A stretch of 60,000 bases of DNA. Source: Hydractinia symbiolongicarpus. Taxonomy: Eukaryota; Cnidaria; Hydrozoa; Anthoathecata; Hydractiniidae. The notes below the pieces were generated by a model. The model saw nothing but the letters and a program-made list of their open reading frames with translations, made no database searches and was not told the DNA's origin. The DNA lies in NCBI RefSeq assembly GCF_029227915.1, contig NC_079879.1:33610501-33670500 (forward strand). The letters are read 5' to 3'. The translations under genes and the position numbers were made by a program. Positions 22,201 to 33,801 of this stretch are shown here, piece after piece (position 1 is the stretch's first letter; every line of letters begins with the position of its first letter).

Positions 22201-24406
22201 TGTGTGTACTCCACTTACTTATCATTGCTGGCAACAATATTACGCCGAGCCAAATACCAGCTTTCTCTTGAGGAACTCCAAACTTTAGAACGAGAATTTT
22301 AGCCAAGAAAGCTACCAAGCCAACTGCGTATAAGGTTTTCACAGTAATTCCAAAAACAGACAACATGAACACCTTGTTAAAGCAAATTTTGAAACATTCT
22401 TTGACATATCCTTTGATTGTATAATTAACCTGCTCGTCTGAGGATGGCATATGGCCATTTTGAATGGATTTTTCGCGCTTAAATCTTCCGTTTTTCATTT
22501 TCCTTGGAAACAGAACCAGCAGGAACCCAGTAATTATAAACATACCAAAAAGGGATACAAAACCTAGCCACCAAGCTCCTATCCAACGTGGGTCTCTTAT
22601 GGTAAGATTTAAACCTTCGGGCTAAAATATAATTAAGAATATAATTAAGAACAGCTATAAGAATGAAATGTACGAAAAAAAGAAAAGCCTAGAATTCGAA
22701 TTATTGTTCCTCTTACCTCATCTATGTTAGTGAAAGTTCTTAAAAATGAACCTCCGATAACAAAACCCAGACCAGGTCCCATCATGGTACTAGCAAACCA
22801 TATACCAAGATAGACAGGTGAAGCACGTGGAGAAACATTCTCATCAAGATAAGTTGGTCCTTGTATTGAAAGCATTTAAATTGTGATTTTAATATCTTTA
22901 GATCATTTTTTGTTGTATACATGTTCATGTCAATAGCGACAACGCACAGGCCCAAAATGAACCAATATGAACAATTTAGAGATTAAATATTTAAATTAAA
23001 AGCATAAAAATTTACCCAAAGTGTACAAAGGAGTTGTCCCAGCTCCCATTATTAACTGAGCGACAAAAAAGATAGCTATGTACAGGATACTACTTGCTTC
23101 TGTGACACATTTTTTCTCCAGCAATGACATTGATTTATTGGCGGAGCAAACATCAATTTCATTGTAGCCTGTTGGTTTGTAGTCACCGATGAGAAGCTTT
23201 GGAAGTGCAAATAATAACACACCACAACCTGTAATAACAATTCTTAGTTTCATTTTAAAAAGCATACAAGAGACGTCTCCACAAATAGGAAAAAAAGAAC
23301 AGAGGAAAAAAATCTCAATCATAATAAAGATGGCAGCGTAATCGGAACTTTGATTGGCTGTTTTGAAGTCTGACTTGTGTTTACTGCCATATACAGGCTT
23401 TGTTACGAAACAAATTCTGCTTAACCGAGCCGTTTAAATGGAGACCGATTAGAATTTTAATAACTTTAATTCATCAGCCACATAAAAGTGTGTTACACAT
23501 ACCGGTGACTATTGCTCCCACACTCATCCATTTTGGTTTGTTGCCACGCTCTCCAAAGAAACTAACCAACGTCACAATCAAAAGGGCAGAGGCGTCATTT
23601 CCCGCCACTATAAATCCAGAAACTTTACTTGAAAAGCCAAATTCCTTTTCTATTGTTTGTAAAGATACCATGACAACGCCGTTCACGATAATACCTGCAA
23701 ATGAAGTAAAAGAATAGGCGTGTCAACAATACTGGTGGAAATGCATTAATAAAAAACAGCTAATTTTGAAGTTTGTCCTTATAAGAAAATATGCAGGCTA
23801 TTTCTATATTAGATTACCGCCTTTTGAACTTGTCAAAACTAACTCGTGAACGATTAGAACGAACTTAGGCTCTCAGGTGATTTGGTTAGATCCAAACTCT
23901 TAAAATATGATAATTATTGCTGATGTCAGCATGAGCACTTTCCTGAATGTCGGGTCCTTGAAGATGTTGATTTTTTGTTGTGAAAACATCTATCCACCTT
24001 GCTTACGTGTGTGCGCGTAAGCAAGGTGGATAGATGTATGATAGGCGTTGTTATCCTTATTTTTTTTAAAAAAATTTGTCGATTTTTCAACTTAAATTTC
24101 AAACTGTTGTAGCATATAGTAATTCAAGCTTTAAAAATGATAAGTTTTAGACAACTGTTGTTTATAAAAGCACGAAATTAATCCTAAAGGATTATACTAA
24201 ACAGATAAAGATTTACCTTGAGCCACTGATGCGACCGCTAAGACTGCTAAAAAATAATTCACGTGGTTAAACCGTTGTAACCAATCAGGTCTCCACGATC
24301 GTATGCCCATGCGCAAATCATTATCATGAACTACATCGTCTTGCGCTGTTTTCGATTCCGTGGTTTTTGGTTCCTCTCCGTTAAGAAATTTCTTGTCGTC
24401 TGCCAT
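19259..24406 (-). CDS. SLCO/OATP-type organic anion transporter (10 coding exons)
   Basis: Minus-strand coding exons in order: 24406-24217, 23694-23503, 23228-23016, 22859-22717, 22621-22219, 22033-21856, 21514-21367, 20750-20440, 20215-19998, 19356-19259. These give 2094 nt, or 697 aa, a normal OATP length, with every junction in phase. The cytosolic N-terminus (about 45 aa) precedes the first membrane span. Family marks include GFIVAGNDASALL, GMGAG-like FVAQLIMGAGTTPLYTLG and GPTYLDENVSPRASPVYLGIW. The OATP signature DPRWIGAWWLGFV sits before a span and a charged loop. Exon 7 encodes the extracellular Kazal-like Cys-rich loop (CNKKCLC..PICGSDGITYHSPCLAGC), followed by YFGNCSC in exon 8. The protein ends with LYILAWWFYPVV and a short polar tail. 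Known role: plasma-membrane, Na+-independent uptake of amphipathic organic anions. The paralogue cannot be assigned. No lesion is seen. Confidence 0.95.
20970..21077 (+). mobile_element. Miniature Helitron-like element (108 bp) in SLCO intron 7
   Basis: The element starts TCTATATTAAAATACCCG after an A and ends with hairpin CCCGTGGATTTTTCCACGGG, ten bases, then CTAG before a T. A 5' TC, a 3' CTRR preceded by a hairpin, and insertion between A and T with no duplication are the diagnostic Helitron features. At 108 bp it is extremely short, with no coding capacity. Confidence 0.65.
23986..24037. repeat. Perfect 22-bp inverted repeat (hairpin) in SLCO intron 1
   Basis: Left arm 23986-24007 (ACATCTATCCACCTTGCTTACG) and right arm 24016-24037 are exact reverse complements, separated by eight bases TGTGTGCG. 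The flanks do not pair. Nothing else in the intron explains it. Confidence 0.85.
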
Positions 24407-27400
24407 CCTTCATCAAAAAACAAAACAAGACGGTACCAAAGACGAAAAAATAAATACAAATTATATCTAAAAGCGGCTGCAATTGCGGTTTACAACAAGA
24501 AAGAAAACGAAAGAAATGTTTGGAGTTTCGGGATTGTTATTTTTACATAACTTTTAAAACTTTGACGTTTTGCATATCTTTTCTTTACATACTGCATTTT
24601 AATATTACTTTTAACACTGTATTCATGTTTACATCAATGTTTTGTTTACTGAGCCAAGAAAGCTAAAATAAAGTTTGTTATTTTTATTTTAATCTTTTTG
24701 TTCGCAAAAAATGTGAAAAAAGACATCAAATTATCGTCTTCTCATCTTTTCTTCTTATGTTTGGTGTGCAGATACCCTGAATGCTTGATCTTACGGAACT
24801 TGCAATAGATTCAATTATACTCGCTCAAATCCAGATAAGCGTTTCCTTCCATTAAACTTAAGTAAAAGAGCCCCTTCACTGTAAATGGACATCCCGGGAC
24901 TCCTAATCGAGAGGCACAGTTTATTAGGAGAGGGAGGAAGGGGAGAAAGGAGGTACCATATAATACGTTGAGAAGACACGACGCAGTGGTTTAATCATAA
25001 GTTTTATTAAACGTACAAAGCTATTTAAACTAAAATTAAAGATTACAAACGCCTTTTAGGTTAAGGGTGCATCATAAACGAGGCCTTATACACATCATTT
25101 ACATGCAATCACGAAAGATATACAAATGTTTGAAGTAATCATTTGCTATTACGAAGCTCATCAAAATATCTGCGGTCAACATTACCGTAGTTAACAAAGC
25201 CAGCGTGTTTACACTTGCCAAGGGCTAAGCTATCTCGCTATTATAGCTAAGCTCATCAGAGTCTTCCGTGTATACCCTTACACAAGGGTTAGAGCATAGC
25301 AAGGCGATCAAATATTTGCCTTGTTTATCAACCATTAGTATGATGATTTGCACCAGAGACTTTTGATGAGCAAGAATTGCTATATAAACAACCCCTGCAT
25401 GTACCACTTTGAAATGCTAGGTGGAATCTCGTTCCCAAATACTTGTGAGATAAACTTTTAAAGTTTCGATGTTTATCTCAAAGAGCTCTGGGAGGCAAGA
25501 ATGGAGCAATTTACTCCATGTGTAAAATTATTATGTAGATTGGCGAGGTGCATTTATTTTTATTGTCGTGTGATGCATGTATGTTTTGACGTTGTTTTTT
25601 TAAGGGTCGTTTCTCACAATATGTCTTTTATCATGTTAGCCTGGACGTCACTTTATAAATTAAAGCGTTTATTTCTAGTTCTACACATAAGCTCAAGCAA
25701 AAAATTGATCAAGTTCTGAAATCTCCTTTAAGATGGACTTTCTTTATTTTGTGAAAATCTGGCTCTACCTCGCTGTCGAGTAAAATTTGTATAGGAAATA
25801 TACTGAATATATGTTGGTACACATTGCATGCAAAAAGTCTTCTAAAAAGTTTAAAAATATTCGTAACGCTGTAATAATAAGTTTTTTCTACAAGCTGGAG
25901 TATACTTGACTGATCTTATGAAAAATTACCGATAAAAAGGGGTCACTGTTAAAATAAAAGAACTATCTCCTCACCTGAGTTAGCTGAGCTCCCCGCATGC
26001 ACAATGCTGATTTTGAAATTAGTCACATTAATTTAAGATTTACAAATCTTTATTTCAACAGTAATTTGTCCGTATTTTAAGCCAATTAAAATAAGTTGGT
26101 CGCTCATATCAATAGCAACCTTATTCCCAGTCTTTTTTTGCTTAAGTTATATAACCAATGTTCTAGGTTACATTTGGTAGGCATAGTTTGACAATTTGAA
26201 CTGGTGCCGAGGTTGTTGATAATTTGTGTTTAATTTACATGACTACATTTGTACAAATTTGATTGTTCAACAGATGTTAATAAAAATAGCATGCAAATTT
26301 GAACAAAGGATAGTTTTATCTACATTCTTATCCTAATACAGTATTACGACATAAAAGCTCTGCCGTTTCATTTTAAGTTCTTGATATGTAGATCTATTTA
26401 TAATCTAACAGGGATTAACAAAGATTTTTATGTTGTTCTAAGCACAAAAATTTATCTTAAAAATACCTGATTTATATATTTTGTTACATCCATACTGACG
26501 TATATAGTTTTAATGCGAAAACTATTTCCGAAGATTTTTTTTTAAATGAAGAGAAGGGCGGGACAATGTATATGTTTTATACTAAGATTAGTGCGCAACG
26601 TTGACAATATTACTAAGTTCTACCATTATCAGCCATTTCCAAATACTGGCAAAAAACAAAGCGTATTTTTTTTTTGTTCTGATTTAGGGACATCAAAACA
26701 GCATTTAACATGATGATAACTGGACATTATGACAGATTTGTGCCACGCAATTTCACCTTTAGCACTACATAAAAAGCTAGTTAAAAGTGTGATAGCTTCG
26801 TCTATAATAACACATATACACCATAGGAAATACAAACAAAAACTCAGTACTCTTTAGATTTTTGATAAAAACATTTTAAAATAGATTTCTACAATTAATT
26901 TTAAGCTAAGTGTGTGTGACCATGGTATTTTTCCCAATTTTTGCATTGACACGATACATATTATTATCATTATTATAAGGATGGTGTAGCAATCAAATAT
27001 CAGTTTAACTCGACTTCAAAATAGTATTCAATACAATCAGAACATGCAATTAGCTCTGGTCATCTCATTATTAAAATTTTCACATTAAAACACAATAATA
27101 GTATAGTGACAAGATGAAATACCAAGCGTTGCACGAACAAACTTTTTCATATCTTGGAGGAAAAAATTGTGTTTTTTCTTTTTTTTTGTGTTTTTTCATT
27201 TTAGTGTCAGCGCATTTTTGTGTTATTGTTTATTTCACGACAAAGAAACAAAACGTGCACTAAACAAATTAAACTACAGCAAAAGTTAAATAAATAAATA
27301 AATAAATAATCATGCAGAAGAAGTAATTTTATTGGAGGAAACTCCATTGGACTCAATACACAAGTTATCCACACCAGTTTTGTAGAGTAACACTACTTTA

Positions 27401-28616
27401 CCTTCATTACCTTCCTGAAATAGTCCAGCCGCTTTTATGATGCTTTTACATGTACAATTAAGCGATGCATTTAGGTACAAAAACTAAAAAATTCAAACCT
27501 GTCTGACTTTTTTTCTCTCACAGCTTCACACACTGTGTATCTGCAGATATGCTTATTAAAATACTCCACAACATAAGCAATCAAAATAATTAAGAAAGTA
27601 TGGAAAAATCAATTAAACGCTAAAAAATATAATTTTTAAAATACATTATGTTGCTTAGAAACCAATGATGTTCATTAAATCTATAAAGTATTATTTAAAG
27701 TGCACAAGTAATTGAAAGTCTGAAACATCAAGACATCCATATTAGAAGAGTATGTGTTGGTATTTGTAAATAGAGAAAACGTTACCTAAATTAGTTGACC
27801 TTTTTCCTACACCAATAGCTGGCATCATGTTTTTTCTAATCTTCATATACATTGGGAATCTTTTTTGATGTTATCGTATAAAAATTTAGGCAATTAATTA
27901 ACTATAATTAACGCAGGATCCATCGTACATTTTTATCTTCGTCTTGATAAATTTGGATTGCAAATATTTTTAATAGTTCAGTATAATTTTCTTTATACCA
28001 TTCTCTATTAAAGTTCAAAGTGCGTTGTAAGATTTTTTTGATTTTAAACGTGGTCAGAGAACACACATGTTAAAACAATCATGGTCTATCTGGTTATTCT
28101 GTTCTTGCTCTGGTTTTCGCCTTTTCAGAAATATCTCATGAAGTTGATTATATTCGTTGATTGAATGATTGATTTTTATTTTTCTAATTTGTAGAGTGCA
28201 AATTAGGCGTTAATTTGATTCTGTTGGGATTAGTTGCGCTACCCCTTTTTCAGAATTAATGTAATTCGTAATTAACGTTACAACGCTCCGTGCTTTCAAC
28301 AACAAAATCTGTGGTCTATTTTTTTTTTTACACAAAAGTCAAAAATTTCGGTCTCTAAGATAACTTATGGGATAACGTGTGAGTAATAATATTGCGTTTC
28401 GACTCAACCTCATCCCCGGGTTTTTTTGCTTTTTGATAGGAAGAAAGGCGAAAAATCTCTCATATTAAGAAAGCAAAAAACACTGCGGACGAACGTGCGT
28501 TTTGACCCTCAATCTTTTAGATAAGGTGGGAATTAATTAAGGGCGGAATTAATTTTTTTTTTTATTTTTTTTTTGACAGTCTGATAACTTAAACCTCCAA
28601 AGAAGTAGAAGAATAG

Positions 28617-28680
28617 TTCGAGTTATCGAATTTTCGAGTTTTCGAATTTTCGAGTTATCGAATTTTCGAGTTTTCGGGGT
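28617..28680. repeat. Short tandem repeat, about 9/18-bp period (TTTTCGAGT / TATCGAAT)
   Basis: Alternating TTCGAGTTATCGAATTTT units. On the minus strand it would encode a repetitive K/R-N-S peptide, which is a property of the repeat and not evidence of a gene. Confidence 0.75.
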
Positions 28681-29365
28681 ATTCGATATGACTTGAATTT
28701 TGACAAAAAATAATAACCGGATCGAAAGTGTGTTTTTTTCCTTTTTTACTTTGGCAGTCAAACACAAACAAATATGCGTTCTGTACCTTACAGAAGAAAG
28801 AAAATTTGATGTTGCAAACATTAATTTCGATATTGTTGCTTGAAGTAAAAAAAAAAACCCACCAAATAAATAAGCACCCAAGATTCTATAACAATACATT
28901 CAAAATATTGTATAATGATTAGGATGGGTGAATATTTCACAAAATATTTAGTAGTGGGCGGTTACATAATGAAAATAATAATTAGCCCACAGTTTCGTTT
29001 GTCCTTTATAACGCATTTCGTGTGTCCGTAGCACAAATACAAAATCGTGCAGAGCACACAACACGTAAATAAAATATTTTAATATATAATATATATATAA
29101 CAATAGCATTTATTATCCCTATATGTTTTATATTAACTCACTTATTAAACTTCTCATTTAAGTTCGTCCACATTTTAATATTTCCTTCGTTACCAAGCCA
29201 CAATAGTCATATGACTAAGTTTTAACCGAGTACAAAGTATTTTTGTTTGCTGTAAAACTTCCCTATCAACAAAATCCTGTAGTGTAAATACATGCATCCG
29301 TTATCATAAAATGTGAATAGAACTGTTACAACTTAACGCACTTGGTTTGCAAAATATCTTTCCAG

Positions 29366-29590
29366 ATACCTTACGAATATAGAGCTGGCCGTGCATTCAA
29401 AATATTTAAAACGTCATCACTGAATGCAATTTTTATTGAACCTCCCGATAGAGAACTTCAATATTTTTTGTCAACAAAATACAAACCTTCAACCTTCAGT
29501 TTAAAATCATTACCAATAAGATACATGTTGAATGCGTTGAAAGCAAACATAAAACACCCTGGCCCCACATTTGAAATTCATGAGCGTTGA
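29366..29590 (+). CDS. Weak candidate terminal exon, unrecognised
   Basis: A good acceptor (ATCTTTCCAG) is followed by a 74-codon frame ending TGA. Its composition is more protein-like than its neighbours (IPYEYRAGRAFKIFKT..., then FIEPPDRELQYFL..., then KHPGPTFEIHER). No upstream partner exon was found on the plus strand. It may be a real last exon or chance. Confidence 0.25.
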   Translation: MPYEYRAGRAFKIFKTSSLNAIFIEPPDRELQYFLSTKYKPSTFSLKSLPIRYMLNALKANIKHPGPTFEIHER

Positions 29591-30999
29591 ACATTTAACT
29601 AGTGACATACTGTGCCTAGTTAAATGCGCCGCCCAACAAAACAAAAAGATAAAGAAAACATAAAACTGTTTTCGCATAATCGATTGTTGCAACGAGGAAG
29701 ATTTTTGAAACTGGCCCTCTAATATTATACATCGCAGTAAAATAAATATAAAATTCTCAAAATATCGCAACAAAAAAGAACTTTTTCGGGCAGATTGTTT
29801 AGTTCTGAATACAAATGGTGTATTATCTACCCCCGGAGTATCTTTCCTTACATCGGGACAGCGATAAGAAAAGAGACAACAGACGCTGGGAACGAGGTTT
29901 GTGTATTACATTAATATCTCAGTCGCATTAATGTAGTAACTTTCAAGCATGTTTAAAAACACACTTTTTTGATACATGCGATTTAAATATATAAACTTAG
30001 CTTGATCTATATTAATATTTCGTCCAACTCTGCGTTTATTTCCTGCATAACAATTTGATCAGTTTTGTATTACATATTAGTTCTAGAACTTTGGACAACT
30101 AAATCTAAACGCCACATCTTGCCAGCCGAATAGTAAGTAACACTTGTTAACGAACGTGTTAACTGACATTCTTGACAACTAATTAATAAATTTTATCTTG
30201 GAGGATAAGAATAGCTTGGATATCCGCCTGAAGCTTGACGGTTATATGTTTAAAAGTGCAATAAAGTCACTTTTCGTGATCATGAAAATCCATGAACACC
30301 AACTACGCACATTGGAAAAAGTTGCAGACTTTATCTGCTGCTCAACGCTTTAAAAAGAGAAATGGGCGCAAAGGTTTGACGTTCTCCTTTTTTTATACAT
30401 TTTTTTCCCTGCTACATAACGTAATTATAACCGGAAGAATGTTAACGCTAAAGTAGTCATATTTTGCGATAGCAGATAATACCATGTTGTAAACAATCTC
30501 TCGTTCAATACATAACCATCGCAATACATCTTGCATTACTTAGAGAAAATTTTAAATGCTTTCAGTCAAACGTTTGATTTGAACTCTTTTCGCAATTTGT
30601 TCCCCTGGTTATTTGTGTGTATGTTTGTAGGTTTTAAAGACTTCTTTAAAACACCTTTCTAGCATGCGTTTAAAAATGTGCTGCCATAGAGTGTATTAGA
30701 CACATGCAAGGTTTAGATTGCTATTTCGCTAGTACCTAAACAGCGAATATTTCGTTGTTTTCTCTCATGTGGTGACGGCCCACAAGTAAATATCTATAGT
30801 CCAGTCTTTAAAGTAAAAAAAAACAAAAAAACACTGATCTAGAAAAAAATAATATGGAGCTGAAATTTGGCACACTTACTACTTTTAATATGTAGTTTAC
30901 CAGAAAAAAAACCCATCAAATACCTAAAAAAAAGTGATTATTAAGATAAAGGCTGGCTTTTAAAGGCAAATTAGAAGAGATTTGCCTTTAAAAATGAAG

Positions 31000-31950
31000 A
31001 ATTATAGACAGCGAACCTTTTTATTTTCACATGCTTCACCGTGACGTTGTATCACAGCCGGAAAACGAATGTGCAAAAAGAATATGCTGTCGGATAGGGT
31101 TCAATTTCTGACAGAAAACTTTCATGTTCCAGGCTTTATCCAACCTCTCTTGAAAGAAGTAAACATCTCTGCGATGTTCTTACCAACGGTATAGAAGCAT
31201 CATTGCGACATCGGTATCATCGACAACTGTTAGAACGACTTTTTGGTTGCTTTTTTATGGCGTCTTTTAGTACTGTAGCGACGATTGTTGTATCAGCATC
31301 ACCTTCACAAATCTTCACTGTTTCCCGTCTTGCTGAAATTTTATGCTAATATGCCTGATAAAACGTGTTTTGTTATCTTCGGTATTCGGAAAACTTTCTT
31401 GGGTAAAAGATACTTTGTTAAAACCAACAACATCAATGTTCGTCGCATATTTGATTTCGTGCTAGGACCATCATATCCATCAAAGACAATGGTGCAAGAT
31501 TTATAGTGCCGTCTAACGTAACTAACGTAAACTTGCGATAGTTCATCAAAAGTAGAATTTTTGATCCAACGGACTCTATGCAATAACGCTCCACCATCAA
31601 CTACGAAATAAGGATCAATTTGTATTTGATTTTTTCCCACTGCTTCATCATATCTTTCATCACATCTTTACGTAATGAGGGCTTGTCAGGTTTTCTTATT
31701 ATTTAAAGAGGGACATTGGCTCTTGTGTTAGATCAAAAGCAAAGAATTCTTCGATGTCTTCTTTTTCCCTTTGCGCTATGGCTACCAATCGTGTGAACAA
31801 CATTGCTGGATTGACAATGGCAGATTCTCTATTCAATTGGACTTTGGATTGCAAGGTAATGATGGGCTTAACCTGGTCCTTTCGCTTGATTGTGCATTCA
31901 ACTAGTGAAAGGTTGTCCAACTATTGTGCTTTACCCAACCATCAAGCATG
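31000..31950 (-). pseudogene. Decayed mobile-element ORF (VDGGALLHRV...FSGCDTTSR family)
   Basis: On the minus strand, fragments in shifting frames follow the order of a protein family common in animal repetitive DNA. An FFAFDLTQEPMSLF stretch (about 31740) comes first, then VVDGGALLHRVRW and TIVFDGYDGPSTKSN..RR (31640-31470). TVVDDTDVAMMLL follows (about 31200). Last comes LFAHSFSGCDTTSR, ending at a stop (about 31030). At least three frame breaks and several stops separate them. The biochemical function is unknown to me. This is a dead copy, not a host gene. Confidence 0.6.
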
Positions 31951-31991
31951 CAGAGTCATGTTGCATGTAAGTTTCTAAGCGCGTTAGAGTA

Positions 31992-32080
31992 CAGTAGAAT
32001 CCTTCGAACTCGGACCCTCAGCCGGGTCAGATAATTCATCCAGGATAACCGAAGTCTCGATAACTCGGAATTTCTTAAAA
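31992..32080 (+). mobile_element. Solo pogo/Tigger-like transposon end
   Basis: After a TA, the sequence CAGTAGAATCCTTCGAACTCGG, with CTCGATAACTCGGAA further in, resembles pogo/Tigger-type termini. No matching inverted end was found within about 2 kb, so it is either truncated or its partner is decayed. Confidence 0.35.
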
Positions 32081-32089
32081 AGCACTTTT

Positions 32090-33801
32090 TTCAGGATTTT
32101 TAATTTTAATATAATATAATAAGTATTTTAATATGCATAAGTTGGAGTTGCTTTGATCTACAATTAATCTTCATAGAAAGAAAGAATTCCAAAAATATAC
32201 AAAAGTTAAAAAATCTTCTCTTGGTGACAAATAGTTTCGTCCAACGTTTTTATACCCGGTCAGGTACGTGGATGTCAAATTTGTCACTCATCTATGTAAT
32301 CACTAGCTAACTTACATCTTAGTCATAAATTTAATAGTAAAGGAAGACTCTTAATTTTAATAAGGAACTGTAGTGATAGTAGTTGTTTTAAAACTATTTT
32401 CTCTATTAGGCGACAAACATATTTGAAAAGATGATCATTTTTATCCCCTCTTCAAATTCTATAGACCAGCATCAATATGTTTGAAAATTTTAAAAATTTC
32501 AACTGGAGTACATAAAGAAATTTTTCATGGTATAATGCCTCCTTACAAATATTTAGAATAGCAAAGAAATTTTCTAACCTAACACAAGATAGTTCCAGCG
32601 TTCATACCAGGCTGTCAAAACGTTCAATAGTCTGCTTTATAAAACATAAAAATGTATCAAACACTACTGCATCGCGTTCTTCATAACACTTGTTTTCGTT
32701 CTGAAGAAATCTGTGGCTCGAAGCGAATGTCGTTTTAAAAAAAGTTGAAACAAAAACTTTGCCTATATACGCCCATCATCACTGCGCCCATGGAAGTGTG
32801 TCATAAATTCAGCGTGGCTTCCGAACTGCTTCTTTTTATGATAAGAAAAAGTATTCGATACAGAATTTAATTTAGTTTTTGTGTACAAATAACTGTAATT
32901 ACAGATAATTTTCGGTATTTGAAAGATTTTTCACACTTCTTTGTTGTGTCTCAGGTCATATGAAAAATGACGCAGTGTTCGAAGGATAAATGCGAAGTTA
33001 TATCGTACTAGCCTACGCAGGCGAACATGTAAATAATCAACCATGGCGATTGGCGTGCAAGCAAATTTCGTCCTCTTAAATAGAAAGTAATAAGTTAATA
33101 GTAAAGTCTGCAAAATAGAGAAACTAAAACAAAATTAAGCCGAAAAATTTTGTTGCTTATAAAAACACGTGTAAAGTTGGTACGAAATGTCGGATTAATA
33201 ATGGTTGCAACTTGTGTTTGTGCGGAGTTAAGGTATATCACATAACACATCTAGGTGTATAGAAGTAGAGAATGAGAGCAAACTATATTTTTCTATTGTA
33301 GTATCCGCGAAACGCAGGAAGGTACTTCATTCAGCTTATAATTTGAAATCTAGCGCTTGCTTCCATTGTATCGGATATGTTTTTACGGCGAATCAATTTA
33401 TCCAGTTCCAGTAAAATGGAAACAGTTACGAACAATGCAGAGTCTTGTTTCCAGATGCCAAATAGCCATTTGTAAACATATACGTCATAATTACGTCATA
33501 ATAGAAAATGTACAAAGTAAGGACCGAAGAAAAGAAAAAGCTATCTCATCCGAAATGTACCAGTTTTGAAAGCGGCCCAGCCCAGAAGCTATCTGATATG
33601 TAAATTGATTTAGCACGAAATCTATCCGATACTATCCGATACTATCGAGTCATGGTTATTAGGGTTATTAGGTCTATTAGTCAGTAAAATTGACAGAGAG
33701 AAACAAACGTAAGTTACAAAATTATATTGCAGTTATTACACAAATCCATATAAAAAGCAATTTTGCGTACTAAAAAAAGTTTTTAGAATGATTTGGGAGG
33801 T
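32090..33801. other. Intergenic spacer downstream of NT5DC1
   Basis: AT-rich DNA without a supportable gene. A TATCCGATAC duplication and GGTTATTAGG duplications near 33620-33670 are minor. The last part is presumed 3' UTR of the minus-strand NT5DC1-like gene. Confidence 0.4.

Larger units (their letters stand above)
24407..30950. other. Long AT-rich intergenic region with little supported content
   Basis: No gene can be supported across these 6.5 kb. Visible items are an (AAAT)n run near 27288-27309, a short-period TTTTCGAGTTATCGAA repeat at 28617-28680 and one weak exon candidate at 29366-29590. A perfect 13-bp hairpin lies near 30957-30992 (TTTTAAAGGCAAA and its complement). About 24890-25500 is GC-richer than its surroundings and may be a decayed repeat, but no ends were found. 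Confidence 0.4.

Noticed and set aside
23400-23717. 105-codon plus-strand ORF
   Set aside because: Antisense shadow of SLCO exon 2, whose splice phases and transporter motifs are unambiguous.
31341-31640. A live host gene with VVDGGALLHRV
   Set aside because: Neighbouring segments of the same protein family lie in other frames separated by stops, so the locus is a dead repeat copy.
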